The notes beneath the pieces are model-generated. The model had not been told where the DNA came from. It saw only the letters and a program-made list of their open reading frames with translations, and ran no database searches. From Duganella sp. BJB480 (GTDB lineage Bacteria; Pseudomonadota; Gammaproteobacteria; Burkholderiales; Burkholderiaceae_D), in NCBI GenBank assembly GCA_003416985.1, contig QVIN01000015.1, positions 1-64,000 on the forward strand: a stretch of DNA of 64,000 nucleotides. The letters are read 5' to 3'. Below, piece by piece: positions 8,444-17,116 of the stretch. The translations under genes and the position numbers were made by a program. Numbering within the stretch: position 1 is the stretch's first letter; each line of letters opens with the position of its first letter.

Positions 8444-9013
8444 ATGGCGACTCCAGTATCAGCAACTTCGGGCGGCACGGCTGCCGCCTCCAGCGTTCCG
8501 GCTGCTGCCAAGGACGACGGCAACATGTCGGTCGCGGCCAAGGCCAAGGCGCAGCTCAATGTATCTATCGTACAAGCTTCCTTGACGGTATCGCTGAATT
8601 CCTCCAACGAACCGCTGTCGGTCCTGCTGAAAACAGCGCTGACCGGCATCAACGAGGCGCTCAAGGACGATTTCGGCGACAACGCCATCCAGAACGCCGT
8701 GTCGCAGGATAATACGCCGGAAGGCACCGCGAGCCGCATTGTATCGCTGTCGACCGCGTTTTACGATGCCTTCAAGCAGCAGCACCCCGGCGAGGACGGC
8801 GATGCCGTGCTCAACAAGTTCATGGAGACGTTGAAAAAAGGCGTGGACCAGGGCTTCAAGGAGGCGCGCGGCGTGCTCGACGGACTGAAGGTGCTCGACG
8901 GCGACGTGGCCAGCAATATCGACAAGACTTACGAGCTGGTGCAGAAGGGCTACGCCGATTTCGCCGCCGCGCACAAGGCGCAACCGGAGCCGGCGCCGTC
9001 AAAGGACGCCTGA
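8444..9013 (+). CDS. DUF5610 domain-containing protein
   Basis: The 189-residue protein begins with a low-complexity Ala/Ser/Gly leader, then a helical domain from about residue 35 to 175 ending in GVLDGLKVLDGDVASNIDKTYELVQKGYADF, which I recall as characteristic of DUF5610. No signal peptide or membrane segment is seen. The function is unknown; the mix of heptad-like helices and disordered ends suggests a cytoplasmic scaffold or regulatory protein. GGAGC precedes the ATG at 8444. It is followed by a strong terminator. Confidence 0.75.
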   Translation: MATPVSATSGGTAAASSVPAAAKDDGNMSVAAKAKAQLNVSIVQASLTVSLNSSNEPLSVLLKTALTGINEALKDDFGDNAIQNAVSQDNTPEGTASRIVSLSTAFYDAFKQQHPGEDGDAVLNKFMETLKKGVDQGFKEARGVLDGLKVLDGDVASNIDKTYELVQKGYADFAAAHKAQPEPAPSKDA

Positions 9014-9020
9014 TGCCAAC

Positions 9021-9048
9021 AAAAACCCCGCTCGAAAGCGGGGTTTTT
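9021..9048. terminator. Bidirectional intrinsic terminator
   Basis: AAAAACCCCGCT (9021-9032) and AGCGGGGTTTTT (9037-9048) form a perfect 12-pair stem with a four-base loop; A and T tracts on both sides let it serve the DUF5610 gene and the convergent TonB receptor gene. Confidence 0.9.
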
Positions 9049-9052
9049 AGTT

Positions 9053-11923
9053 TTACATCTTGTAGTTCAGGCCGATCAGGAACTGGCGGCCGAAACGGTT
9101 GGTGTAACGCGGACGCAGCTGATCCGGATCCGGCCCGCCGCCCACATTGCTGTAGTAGGTGACCTGGGTGTCCAGCAGGTTGTTGGCCTGGACGAGGATA
9201 GAGAGGCCCTTGTAGGGGCCGGTCTCGAAGTTATAGCCCAGTTGCATGTCCACGACCCGGTCGGCGGAGTGCGCGCTGATGAACTTCTGCAGGTACACGT
9301 CGGTCGAGGTGGCCGTGAACGGCGAGCGGTAGCGTTCGCTCACGCGCGCCGAGAAGCCGTTCTTCTCGTAGTAGGCGGTGGCGTTGAACGCGGTGCCGGA
9401 TAAGCCGTCGAGCTTGACCTCGTTGCCGGCCTTGTCCTGCAGGTCGCTGCCCAGGCGGGTCGCGCCGAGGATGACGCCGAAACCATCCAGCGATTTACTG
9501 ATCAACTCGCCGTCCAGCGCGGCGGACAGTTCCAGGCCATGCAGCGCGCCGCCGCTGCCGTTGACCGGCCGCGTGTACGAACCGGTGCGCTGGACCACGA
9601 TGTCGGCTGGCAGCGTCGACGGCCGCGGCAGGAAGCTGTTGTCGCGCTCGGTGGTGCCGTCGAACACATAGCTCAGCAGCTTCTTGTGGAAGGCGGCGGC
9701 GGCCAGGTAGCTGCGCTTGCCGATGTACTTCTCCAGCGACAGGTCGGTGCCGTTGGCCAGCCAAGGCCGCAGCTCCGGATTGCCGCCCGAGGCGCCGGTC
9801 CATTCGCCGTAGTGGTCGCCCGGCTTGTCGATGATGCTCGGGGTGCTGGTGCCCGCGCGCAGCTGCTGCATGTTCGGCCGCGCCATCGTCTTGGCCAGTC
9901 CGAAGCGCAGCACCCAGTCGTTCTTCAGGTCCGCGATCAGGTTCAGGCTCGGCAGGTAGTTGCGGTAGCTGGCGCCGCCCGTGTGCGGGAACACCAGCTT
10001 CGGATCGGGCGTGATGTTGTTGCCGCGATATTCGAAGCCGTCCGAGTTCTGCTTCGAGTGCACGGCCTGCATGCCGAGGTTGCCATGGATGTCGTAGCCG
10101 GCCACCGTGGTGTCGATGTCGAGCTTGGCGTACGCGGTGGAGATGCGCTCGTGCACGCCGTAGTCGTTGGTCACCTTGCCGCCGAACAGATCCTTGTTCG
10201 ACACCACGCCGCTGGCGATCACGTCCGGCGCGCTGATGCGCGGCACATTGCCCAGGCCGGCCCACGACATGTCGACCGGGTCGCGCATCGCGGCGGCCGG
10301 CACGTCGCGCAGGTAGCCGCCCTTGCCGTCGGAGGCCAGCAGCAGCAGGGTGTCGCCGTTGGTGATGACCTTGTCGCGCTTGGTGACGTTCAGGCCCACG
10401 TCGATGCTGCGGAACGGACCGTCGAGTTCACGCTTGGCGCTCAGGCGCAGCGTCTTGAGCGCGTCGGTCAGCGGCCGGGTACGCACGCCGCCCGCCCAGG
10501 CCGGCGCATCGCTGGTGTGGTAGCCGTGCGCGTCGCCGAGGACGGTGTTCTTGAAGGTGTTCGGATCGACCGGCGTGAACGATTGCGCCGAGCCGTCGTA
10601 CGGAATGTTCCAGCTGAACGCGCTGCGCTGCCAGTTGTTGATGGCCTTGTTGAACGGCGCGCCGTAGATTTCGTCGTACTCCTCGTCGCGCGCGTCGCGC
10701 GAGTAGCTCAGGTCGGCGATGCCCTTCCACTTGTCGGCCAGTTTGAGCTCGGTGTTCCAGCCCAGCGCGGCGATCTTGTCGCGCCGGCGCGTTTCCGCGT
10801 TGCCGATCACGAAGCTCAGGTTGTCGGCCGTGCCGGTGGTGGCGTAGGTGTTGCGGCCCACCTGGGTCGTGCCGACGTTGCTCAGCGTGATGCGGTTGGC
10901 GGCCGCGCCGTAGGCGTTGTACATGTTCTCGCGGAAGAAGGTGCCCACTTCCTTGGTGTCGAAGCGCGAGTAGTAGAAGTCCAGCGTGCTGTGCAGGTCG
11001 CGGTTGGGCTTGTACTCCAGTACACCCATCAGGCCGGTGCGCGTGCTGCGCTTGGTGTTGGCCGTGGTGTCCCAGAACAGCGGCAGCAGCGCGTGGTTGT
11101 AGCCGTTGGCCGGCTGTTGCTGCGGCGGCGCGCCGTCGATGGGGATGCCGATCTGGTCGCGGAAGTTGGCCGTCTGCGTGCGCTTGATCTGGCTGCCGCG
11201 GTCGAGGCGGGCCAGGCCGAGCGCCACGCCGATGGTGTTGTCGGCGAACTGGTCGATGTAGGAGGCGCTGAAGCGGTTGCCGATCGGGTCGACCACATCC
11301 TTGATGAGGGTGCCGTTCGAGTTTTTTTCGGCGCGCAGGTTGAGCGCCACTTCGCGGCCGCGCGTGGCCAGCGGGCGGCGCGTGTGCAGGTCGATGGTGC
11401 CGGCCAGGCCCTGGCCGATCAGCGCGGCGTCGGGCGTCTTGTAGACCACGGCGCCACCGATCAGCTCGGAAGGGAACTGGTCCAGCTCGACGGCGCGCGA
11501 TTCGCCGGAGCTGACCATTTCGCGCCCGTTGAGCAGGGTGCTGGAGAATTCGGGCGACATGCCGCGCACCGACACCCGGTCCACATTGCCGTCGCCGCCG
11601 CGCTCGCCGGTCACGCCCGGCAGGCGGGCCAGCGCCTCGGCGATGCTGGAATCGGGCAGCTTGCCCAGATCCTCGGCCGACACCGCCTCGACGATGGAGG
11701 AATTGCCGCGCTTGACGGTCAGCGAATCCTCCAGGCTGCGGCGCATGCCCTTGACGATGACCGTGTTGGTGGCGGCCGGTTCGGCGCCGACCTCGGGCGT
11801 CGTTTGCTGGGCGTCGGCCGCGCCGCACAACAGCAGGGTGGAGGCGCAGGCCGCGACGAGGGGCTTGAGCTTGAAAGTACCTTGGCCGCCGTGGTTGGCG
11901 CCCTGTGAATAAATGGATTGCAA
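9053..11923 (-). CDS. TonB-dependent outer membrane receptor (TonB-Xanth-Caul type)
   Basis: The 956-residue protein has a signal peptide ending at ADAQ (residue 39), a short linker with the TonB-box-like NTVIVKG, a plug domain (about residues 55-180: IVEAVSAEDLGKLPDSSIAEALARLPGV and VSVRGMSPEFSSTLLNGREM) and a long 22-strand-type barrel. The plug wording matches the TIGR01782 TonB-Xanth-Caul group, often tied to carbohydrate uptake rather than siderophores. It ends in LIGLNYKM rather than the more common terminal Phe. It lies downstream of the glycosidase-like/SUMF1 gene on the same strand and opposite the ABC importer, suggesting that it imports the locus substrate into the periplasm. Confidence 0.9.
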   Translation of the reverse strand: MQSIYSQGANHGGQGTFKLKPLVAACASTLLLCGAADAQQTTPEVGAEPAATNTVIVKGMRRSLEDSLTVKRGNSSIVEAVSAEDLGKLPDSSIAEALARLPGVTGERGGDGNVDRVSVRGMSPEFSSTLLNGREMVSSGESRAVELDQFPSELIGGAVVYKTPDAALIGQGLAGTIDLHTRRPLATRGREVALNLRAEKNSNGTLIKDVVDPIGNRFSASYIDQFADNTIGVALGLARLDRGSQIKRTQTANFRDQIGIPIDGAPPQQQPANGYNHALLPLFWDTTANTKRSTRTGLMGVLEYKPNRDLHSTLDFYYSRFDTKEVGTFFRENMYNAYGAAANRITLSNVGTTQVGRNTYATTGTADNLSFVIGNAETRRRDKIAALGWNTELKLADKWKGIADLSYSRDARDEEYDEIYGAPFNKAINNWQRSAFSWNIPYDGSAQSFTPVDPNTFKNTVLGDAHGYHTSDAPAWAGGVRTRPLTDALKTLRLSAKRELDGPFRSIDVGLNVTKRDKVITNGDTLLLLASDGKGGYLRDVPAAAMRDPVDMSWAGLGNVPRISAPDVIASGVVSNKDLFGGKVTNDYGVHERISTAYAKLDIDTTVAGYDIHGNLGMQAVHSKQNSDGFEYRGNNITPDPKLVFPHTGGASYRNYLPSLNLIADLKNDWVLRFGLAKTMARPNMQQLRAGTSTPSIIDKPGDHYGEWTGASGGNPELRPWLANGTDLSLEKYIGKRSYLAAAAFHKKLLSYVFDGTTERDNSFLPRPSTLPADIVVQRTGSYTRPVNGSGGALHGLELSAALDGELISKSLDGFGVILGATRLGSDLQDKAGNEVKLDGLSGTAFNATAYYEKNGFSARVSERYRSPFTATSTDVYLQKFISAHSADRVVDMQLGYNFETGPYKGLSILVQANNLLDTQVTYYSNVGGGPDPDQLRPRYTNRFGRQFLIGLNYKM

Positions 11924-11996
11924 AGCAGACTCCGTGAATGGTGAAGAGGTGTTCGATAAGTTCCGGACCAGATCAAGACAGCGATCACGTCCGTCG

Positions 11997-12010
11997 TGGA
12001 AAGCTTTCCA
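11997..12010. promoter_or_regulatory. 14-bp palindrome upstream of the TonB receptor gene
   Basis: TGGAAAGCTTTCCA is a perfect palindrome in the 181-base gap between the SUMF1-fusion gene and the receptor gene, about 74 bases before the receptor start. It has the size and symmetry of a repressor operator but a GC centre instead of the CG centre of the LacI-type sites at 14.4-14.6 kb, so it may bind a different regulator. Function is inferred only. Confidence 0.35.
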
Positions 12011-12104
12011 ATTTGATGTGGATTAGTCCCCTAAAAAATACCGCTGCCCATTGAAATGGGTCGATTTGCGGTTGATAAAAAAGTTCCCGATCGAAAAAAA
12101 AGAA

Positions 12105-14348
12105 TCAGCCGGCGTCCTGCGTACAGCGGAAGCCCAGCGCCCCGGCGCGGTCCTTGGACGGCGCCATCAGCAGGTACTTGCCATGCTCGGTGAGCTTGCG
12201 CGCCTGCGGGAAGTACCAGTGGGAGCCGGCCGGCTGGTAGAAGCTGCCGCCGCGCAGGATCGCCGCGCGGGTGTGCTCGTCCTCGAACTCCTCGGTCCAC
12301 TGCCAGACGGTGGCGACCATGTCCTCGACGCCGAACGGGCTGGCGCCCTTGGGGTGCTGCCCGACCGGCGGCAGCGGCGGCAGCTCGCGCGCCGAGGAGG
12401 GCGCCGGCACCAGCGCGGCGTCCCATTCATTGCCCCAGGGGTAGAGGCGGCCGTCCGTGCCCTGCGCCGCGTACTGCCATTCCCATTCGTGCGGCAGGCG
12501 CTTGCCGGCCGCGCGGCAGTAGGCGCGGGCGTCCTCGATCGACACCCAGGTGACCGGGCTGTTCGCCTCGGCCGGGCGCGGCGCGCCGCCCTGCCAGTGG
12601 CGCAGGAAGTTGTGGGCGTCGGCGGGACGGTAGCCGGCGCTATCGATAAAGCGCTTGAAGTCGAGATTGCTGACCGGGTAGCGGTCGATGTGGAAGGCGT
12701 CCAGCCGCATGTGGCGGAAATGGCCGCGGCGCGGCGAGTCTTCCCACGGATATTGCACGTCCATGCCGGGCCGGTTCTCGCCTTCGATCTCGATCCCGGT
12801 CACGCGGAAGTCGAAGCTGCCGGCGGGCACGCTCACCATGCCGGCGGGCGCGCCGGCCGCGCGGGCGGTGGCGGCGATGGGGACGATCTTCTGCGGCAGG
12901 AAGGTCCAGTCGGCCGAGTAGGCCTGCAGCGGCGTGCGCGCCAGATCGCGCATGGTCTCCAGCAGCGGAGCGAGGTCGGACGGAATGGCGGCGCCCTCGA
13001 ACTGCAGCACCGCGCCGTAGCCGCGCGCTTCGAGCGGCAGGTCGATCACGGCCTGGCCATCCTCGATGCGCGGCTGCAGTTCGCGGCCGTTCCACAGGTC
13101 CAGGTAGCGCTGGCCGGCGCGGTGCTCCAGCTTGAGGATGCCTTCCTTGACCTGGAACTCGTTGCGGTTGACCAGCGTCCAAAGGCTGCGGCCGGCGCCG
13201 GGGAAGCGGCTGGCGTAGATGCCGTAGTGCAGGGTCGGCACATGGGGCGTCCATTGCGCGCTCACCAGCAGCGCCGGCACCGCGCGGTAGATGGTCGAGA
13301 TGCGCCGCAGTGCCTCGCCGTCGCGCGGCGTCATCTGGTTCCACCAGCCCCAGACGTTCTCCCAGCTTTGCACGCCGACGCCGTTGAAGAACGCCGCCTG
13401 GAAGGTGTTGCTGCGGTCGGTGGCCCAGCGGTCGCTGACGTGCGCCATGTGGCGCGGCTCCAGCCATTTCCACTTGCTCACCAGCGGCACGAACGACCCG
13501 TCCCAGTAGGCCCAGCTGTGCAGGTTGGTGGCCAGCATGGCGTCGTCCTTGAACGACAGTTCCGGCTCCAGCACCAGCGGGTGGCCGGTGCGGGCGGCGG
13601 CGTCGGCGTAGCTTTGCGGCAGACCGTTCATGGTGTCGCCATTGATGCCGTCGGCGCCGATCTCGGCCATCAGCCGCGCGGTCGCGTCGGGCGGCGCCAG
13701 GCCCGGATCGCGCGAGCCGGCGTCCCACGGCAGCGTCGGGAACAGCACGCGCACGCCCTGGTCGTGGAAGTCCCGCACCATTTGGCGGACGGCGTCCGTG
13801 CCGCCGGGCATGTCGCGCAGCAGGTCCCACTGGTTGCGGTGATCGATGCCCATGTTCGGATAAAGCGGCCACAGCAGCACACTGTCGATGCCGCCGTAGC
13901 GCCGCTTCAAGTCGTCCAGGAAACGCTGCACCGTGTAGCGCCGGGTGACGGGGTCGTACAGATAGCGGTCTTCCACCATCGCCTGGGTCTGGATGAAGTT
14001 CTTTTGCGTCCATTGCAGTTCGGGACGGCGGTACTGCGCGTCGTCGTAGGCGATCGCGGCCAGGTGCTGCGCGCGCCAGGCCTGCATGGCCGCCAGCCAG
14101 GACGGCCGCGCGCCGGCGGTGTCGCGTTTCCAGTTGTTCAGGCGGGCCAGCCAGTCCACTTCGCCCAGGTCCATCTGCGCCGGACCGGTGAGCTGGCTTT
14201 CCCGCACCGCGAACGGCAGGGGCTCGGCGGCATGGGCGAATTGCAGCGCGCACAGCGCCAGCAGCGGAATGCCCCAGCGGCGCGCCGGCCTGGAAGCCGC
14301 GCCACGTCGCCACATGCACTTCGGATCGCTCTTTTCGCCTGCGCTCAT
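12105..14348 (-). CDS. Glycosidase-like TIM-barrel fused to SUMF1/FGE-like domain
   Basis: The 747-residue exported protein has two parts. Residues about 130-450 read like an alpha-amylase-superfamily barrel plus C-terminal beta domain: YGGIDSVLLWPLYPNMGIDHR, GVRVLFPTLPWD, then GADGINGDTMNG (candidate nucleophile Asp238) and LVLEPELSF (candidate acid Glu261/263). Residues about 503-745 are a SUMF1/formylglycine-generating-enzyme-like module: GMVSVPAGSFDF, FHIDRYPVSNLDFKRFID, CRAAGKRLPHEWEWQYAA, ILRGGSFYQ and a terminal GFRC. The two copper-binding Cys that follow RGGS in true FGE are absent, so formylglycine formation is unlikely. Signal peptide ends near AHAA; a start at 14315 (MWRRGA) is an alternative. 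It is the first gene of the leftward arm, directly behind a LacI-type operator. Confidence 0.8.
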   Translation of the reverse strand: MSAGEKSDPKCMWRRGAASRPARRWGIPLLALCALQFAHAAEPLPFAVRESQLTGPAQMDLGEVDWLARLNNWKRDTAGARPSWLAAMQAWRAQHLAAIAYDDAQYRRPELQWTQKNFIQTQAMVEDRYLYDPVTRRYTVQRFLDDLKRRYGGIDSVLLWPLYPNMGIDHRNQWDLLRDMPGGTDAVRQMVRDFHDQGVRVLFPTLPWDAGSRDPGLAPPDATARLMAEIGADGINGDTMNGLPQSYADAAARTGHPLVLEPELSFKDDAMLATNLHSWAYWDGSFVPLVSKWKWLEPRHMAHVSDRWATDRSNTFQAAFFNGVGVQSWENVWGWWNQMTPRDGEALRRISTIYRAVPALLVSAQWTPHVPTLHYGIYASRFPGAGRSLWTLVNRNEFQVKEGILKLEHRAGQRYLDLWNGRELQPRIEDGQAVIDLPLEARGYGAVLQFEGAAIPSDLAPLLETMRDLARTPLQAYSADWTFLPQKIVPIAATARAAGAPAGMVSVPAGSFDFRVTGIEIEGENRPGMDVQYPWEDSPRRGHFRHMRLDAFHIDRYPVSNLDFKRFIDSAGYRPADAHNFLRHWQGGAPRPAEANSPVTWVSIEDARAYCRAAGKRLPHEWEWQYAAQGTDGRLYPWGNEWDAALVPAPSSARELPPLPPVGQHPKGASPFGVEDMVATVWQWTEEFEDEHTRAAILRGGSFYQPAGSHWYFPQARKLTEHGKYLLMAPSKDRAGALGFRCTQDAG

Positions 14349-14408
14349 TGCCAGTCTCCGTCAAATTGTAGTGGTTGCATCAGCCTGTCGCGGTCACGAA
14401 ATAGTCAA

Positions 14409-14432
14409 GCAAACGTTTGCGCAAACGTTTGC
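14409..14432. promoter_or_regulatory. Tandem LacI-family operators, leftward promoter
   Basis: Two abutting copies of the 12-base palindrome GCAAACGTTTGC make a perfect 24-base palindrome. Each copy has the CG-centred core AAACGTTT of PurR/RbsR-type LacI-family operators. On the minus strand the array lies just downstream of TTGACA (14462-14457) and a weak -10 (TACCTT, 14439-14434), so a bound repressor would block transcription of the SUMF1-fusion gene. The likely ligand is the LacI-family protein encoded at 18192. Confidence 0.8.
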
Positions 14433-14433
14433 C

Positions 14434-14462
14434 AAGGTAGCTTAACTATTTATTGTTGTCAA
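14434..14462 (-). promoter_or_regulatory. Leftward promoter of the sugar locus
   Basis: On the minus strand, TTGACA (14462-14457) is followed after 17 bases by TACCTT (14439-14434), a weak -10. The operator array begins two bases further on. The perfect -35 and fixed spacing support the call; the -10 is poor. Confidence 0.45.
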
Positions 14463-14510
14463 TATAAACATGGGAAAGTTGCAACCGGATGAACGGAGCC
14501 CGTGAATTTC

Positions 14511-14539
14511 TTGACAATTTATCGACGAGTGGATAATGT
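14511..14539 (+). promoter_or_regulatory. Rightward promoter of the sugar ABC operon
   Basis: A consensus -35 TTGACA at 14511-14516 is followed by GATAAT at 14532-14537 (15-base spacer) or TAATGT at 14534-14539 (17-base spacer). The predicted start point falls at the beginning of the operator at 14543-14564, giving a classic repressible promoter. Confidence 0.65.
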
Positions 14540-14542
14540 AAA

Positions 14543-14564
14543 AAAACGTTTGCGCAAACGTTTT
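14543..14564. promoter_or_regulatory. LacI-family operator array, rightward promoter
   Basis: A 22-base perfect palindrome with core AAACGTTTGCGCAAACGTTT, the same double-core arrangement as at 14409-14432 (two AAACGTTT cores 12 bases apart). It sits at the inferred transcription start of the ABC operon, so repressor binding should block initiation. The two arrays are about 133 bases apart centre to centre, close to 13 helical turns, so DNA looping between repressors is possible. Confidence 0.8.
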
Positions 14565-14614
14565 CTTTTTGCGCGCCCCGCAGGCCAGATGGTTTTATTC
14601 GATGGAGACGTCCG

Positions 14615-15550
14615 GTGTTACCCAGCAAATTCAAGATGGTTGTAGCCGTCGCCACGGCGCTGCTCGCGCTGCCGCCGGCGATGGCGCAGGACAAGCCGCG
14701 CGTCGGCCTGGTGATGAAATCCCTGTCCAACGAGTTCTTCAAGAACATGGCCGACACTGCGCAAGCCTACCGGGCCAAGCGCGGCGACTTCGAACTGAAG
14801 GCGGTCGGCATGAAGGATGAAACCGACGTCGATTCCCAGGTGGTCGCCGTCGAGAGCATGACGATACAAAAGATGAACATCATCGTCCTCGCGCCGGCAG
14901 ACTCGCGCGCGATGGTGGCGCCGGCGGCCAAGGCGCTCAAGGCCGGCATCATGGTGATCAATATCGACGTCGCCCTGGACGAGGCCGCCAAGAAGAAGGC
15001 CGGGCTGGACCTCGCCTTCATCGGGCCGGACAACCGCGAGGGCGCCAAGCTGGCCGGCGACGCGCTGGGCAAGGTGCTCAAGCCCGGCGACAAGGTGGTG
15101 ATCATCGAAGGCAATCCCGGCGCCGACAACGGCCGGCAGCGCAAGGCCGGGTTCATGGACTCGGTCAAGCAATACCAGCTCAACCTGGTCGCCTCGCGCA
15201 GCGCCATGTGGGGCACGGACGAGGCCAACCAGGTGTTCACCAACATCCTGACCGCCCATCCCGACGTCAAGGGCGTCATGGCGGCCAACGATTCCATGGC
15301 GGTCGGCATCGTCAAGGCCATCGACGCGGCCGGCAAGAGCGGCAAGATCAAAGTGGTCGGCTTCGACAACATCCCGGCCGTGCGGCCCCTGATCAAGTCG
15401 GGCAAGATGCTGGCCACCGTGGACCAGTTCGGCGCCGAGATGGCGGCCAACGCGATCGACCTCGGCCTGAAGGCGCGCAAGTCGGGCGTGCCGCTCAAGG
15501 GCTGGGTGAAGACGCCGGTCGCCCTGGTCACCGCCGCCGACCTGAAGTAA
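14615..15550 (+). CDS. Sugar ABC transporter substrate-binding protein (RbsB-like)
   Basis: The 311-residue periplasmic binding protein starts at GTG 14615 after GGAGA; this start supplies basic residues before the hydrophobic core of a signal peptide ending at AMAQ. The mature part is a type I periplasmic binding protein: RVGLVMKSLSNEFFKNMADTA, MNIIVLAPADSRAMVAPAAKAL, AFIGPDNREGAKLAGDAL, VKGVMAANDSMAVGIVKAID and VVGFDNIPAVRPLIKSGK match the ribose/galactose-binding family. It is the first gene of a five- or six-gene operon and delivers its sugar to the permease encoded two genes downstream. The exact sugar is not determined. Confidence 0.92.
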   Translation: MLPSKFKMVVAVATALLALPPAMAQDKPRVGLVMKSLSNEFFKNMADTAQAYRAKRGDFELKAVGMKDETDVDSQVVAVESMTIQKMNIIVLAPADSRAMVAPAAKALKAGIMVINIDVALDEAAKKKAGLDLAFIGPDNREGAKLAGDALGKVLKPGDKVVIIEGNPGADNGRQRKAGFMDSVKQYQLNLVASRSAMWGTDEANQVFTNILTAHPDVKGVMAANDSMAVGIVKAIDAAGKSGKIKVVGFDNIPAVRPLIKSGKMLATVDQFGAEMAANAIDLGLKARKSGVPLKGWVKTPVALVTAADLK

Positions 15551-15556
15551 GCCGGC

Positions 15557-17116
15557 ATGCACGCTTCCATCGACGCGGCCGGCGCCCCCGTGCTGCGCAT
15601 ACGCGGCATCAGCAAGCGCTATCCCGGCGTGGTCGCGCTCGACCACGTCGACCTCGATCTGCACGCCGGCAGCGTGCACGCGCTCGCCGGCGAGAACGGC
15701 GCCGGCAAATCGAGCCTGATCCGGGTGCTGTGCGGCACCACCGCGCCGGACGGCGGCACCATGGAGCTTGCCGGCGCGCCGTATCGCCCGCGCAGTCCGC
15801 TCGACGCCATCCAGAGCGGCATCCGCGTCGTGCATCAGGAGCTGCTGATGCTGGAGCATCTGACGGTGGCCGAAAACCTGCAGTTCGCGGCGCTGCCGCG
15901 CACGCGCCTGGGCCTGATCGACCGCAGGGAATTGAACCGCCGCGCCACCGAGCTGCTCAGCCTGGTCGGGCTGGAGGACGTCTCGCCCACGCAGACCGTC
16001 CACACGCTGGGCATCGCGCAGCGCCAGTTGATCGAGATCGCCAAGGCGCTGTCCGGTTCCAGCCGCATCATCGTGCTCGACGAGCCGACCGCGACGCTGA
16101 CCTCGCGCGAAAGCGCGCGCCTGCTGGACCTGATCGTCCGGCTGCGCGACAGCGGCGTGGCCATCCTGTTTGTGTCCCACCATTTGCAGGAACTGTTCGC
16201 GGTCTGCGACCGCGTGACGGTGCTGCGCAACGGCCGCACGGTGAGCACCGAGTCGATCGCCGCCGTCACGCCGCGCAAGCTGGTCAACCTGATGGCCGGG
16301 CGCGACGTGCCCGCGCTGCCGGCGCGCACGCGCAACGGCGCGTCCTCCGCGGCGGCGGCCCTGCGCGTGGAAGGCCTGCGCTTCCGCGGCCAGGCGCCGG
16401 GCAAGGCCATCGATTTCGCGGTGGACCGGGGCGAGATCGTCGGCATCGCCGGCCTGGTCGGCAGCGGCCGCACCGAAACCCTGCGCGCCATCTTCGGCGC
16501 CGACCGCATGGCGGCCGGCAGGCTGTTGCGCGACGGCCGGGCCGTCACGGTGCGCAGCCCGGCCGACGCCATCGCGCAGGGCATCTGCCTGGTGACGGAA
16601 GACCGCCGCCACGAAGGCCTGTTGCTGGACATGCCGATCCGCGCCAACCTGTCGCTGGCCACGCTCGGCGATTGTTCGCGTGGCGGCTGGCTGCAACGCT
16701 CGCGCGAGGCGGCCTCCGCCGAGGCCATGGCGCGCGCGCTGCAGGTGCGGATGAGCGGCATCGAGCAGGCGCCGCGCACCCTGTCCGGCGGCAACCAGCA
16801 GAAGGTCGTGCTGGGCAAATGGCTGCTGCGCGAGCCGGCGGTGCTGCTGCTCGACGAGCCCACCCGTGGCGTCGACGTGGTGGCGCGCGCCGAGATCCAC
16901 CGCCTGCTGCTGGAGGCCGCCGACAGCGGCAAGGCGCTGGTGGTCGCCTCGTCCGACCTGGCCGAGCTGATGGAGATCGCCGACCGCATCATCGTGCTGT
17001 CGCGCGGCGGCGTGGCGGGCGAGGTGGCGCGCGCCGACTTTGACGAAACCCGCATTCTTGAGCTGGCTTACAGCGAACTGATGAACTCTGGAGAACCTGA
17101 TGTCGAAACCGTCTGA
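15557..17116 (+). CDS. Sugar ABC transporter ATP-binding protein (RbsA-like)
   Basis: The 519-residue protein carries two fused ABC domains, as in RbsA/MglA. The first has Walker A GENGAGKSS near residue 45, a signature region HTLGIAQRQLIEIAKAL and Walker B IIVLDEPT. The second has the family's degenerate Walker A GLVGSGRTE near residue 303, the signature TLSGGNQQKVVLGKWL and Walker B VLLLDEPTRGVD. It energises import of the sugar bound by the upstream protein. The gene starts six bases after the previous stop and overlaps the permease gene by 17 bases, implying translational coupling. Confidence 0.93.
   Translation: MHASIDAAGAPVLRIRGISKRYPGVVALDHVDLDLHAGSVHALAGENGAGKSSLIRVLCGTTAPDGGTMELAGAPYRPRSPLDAIQSGIRVVHQELLMLEHLTVAENLQFAALPRTRLGLIDRRELNRRATELLSLVGLEDVSPTQTVHTLGIAQRQLIEIAKALSGSSRIIVLDEPTATLTSRESARLLDLIVRLRDSGVAILFVSHHLQELFAVCDRVTVLRNGRTVSTESIAAVTPRKLVNLMAGRDVPALPARTRNGASSAAAALRVEGLRFRGQAPGKAIDFAVDRGEIVGIAGLVGSGRTETLRAIFGADRMAAGRLLRDGRAVTVRSPADAIAQGICLVTEDRRHEGLLLDMPIRANLSLATLGDCSRGGWLQRSREAASAEAMARALQVRMSGIEQAPRTLSGGNQQKVVLGKWLLREPAVLLLDEPTRGVDVVARAEIHRLLLEAADSGKALVVASSDLAELMEIADRIIVLSRGGVAGEVARADFDETRILELAYSELMNSGEPDVETV

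Noticed and set aside
12051..14492. Very long open frame on the opposite strand of the SUMF1-fusion gene
   Set aside because: High GC gives long antisense frames; this one is low-complexity and rich in Arg, Gly, Ala and His with no recognisable domain, whereas the minus-strand frame encodes two coherent domains.
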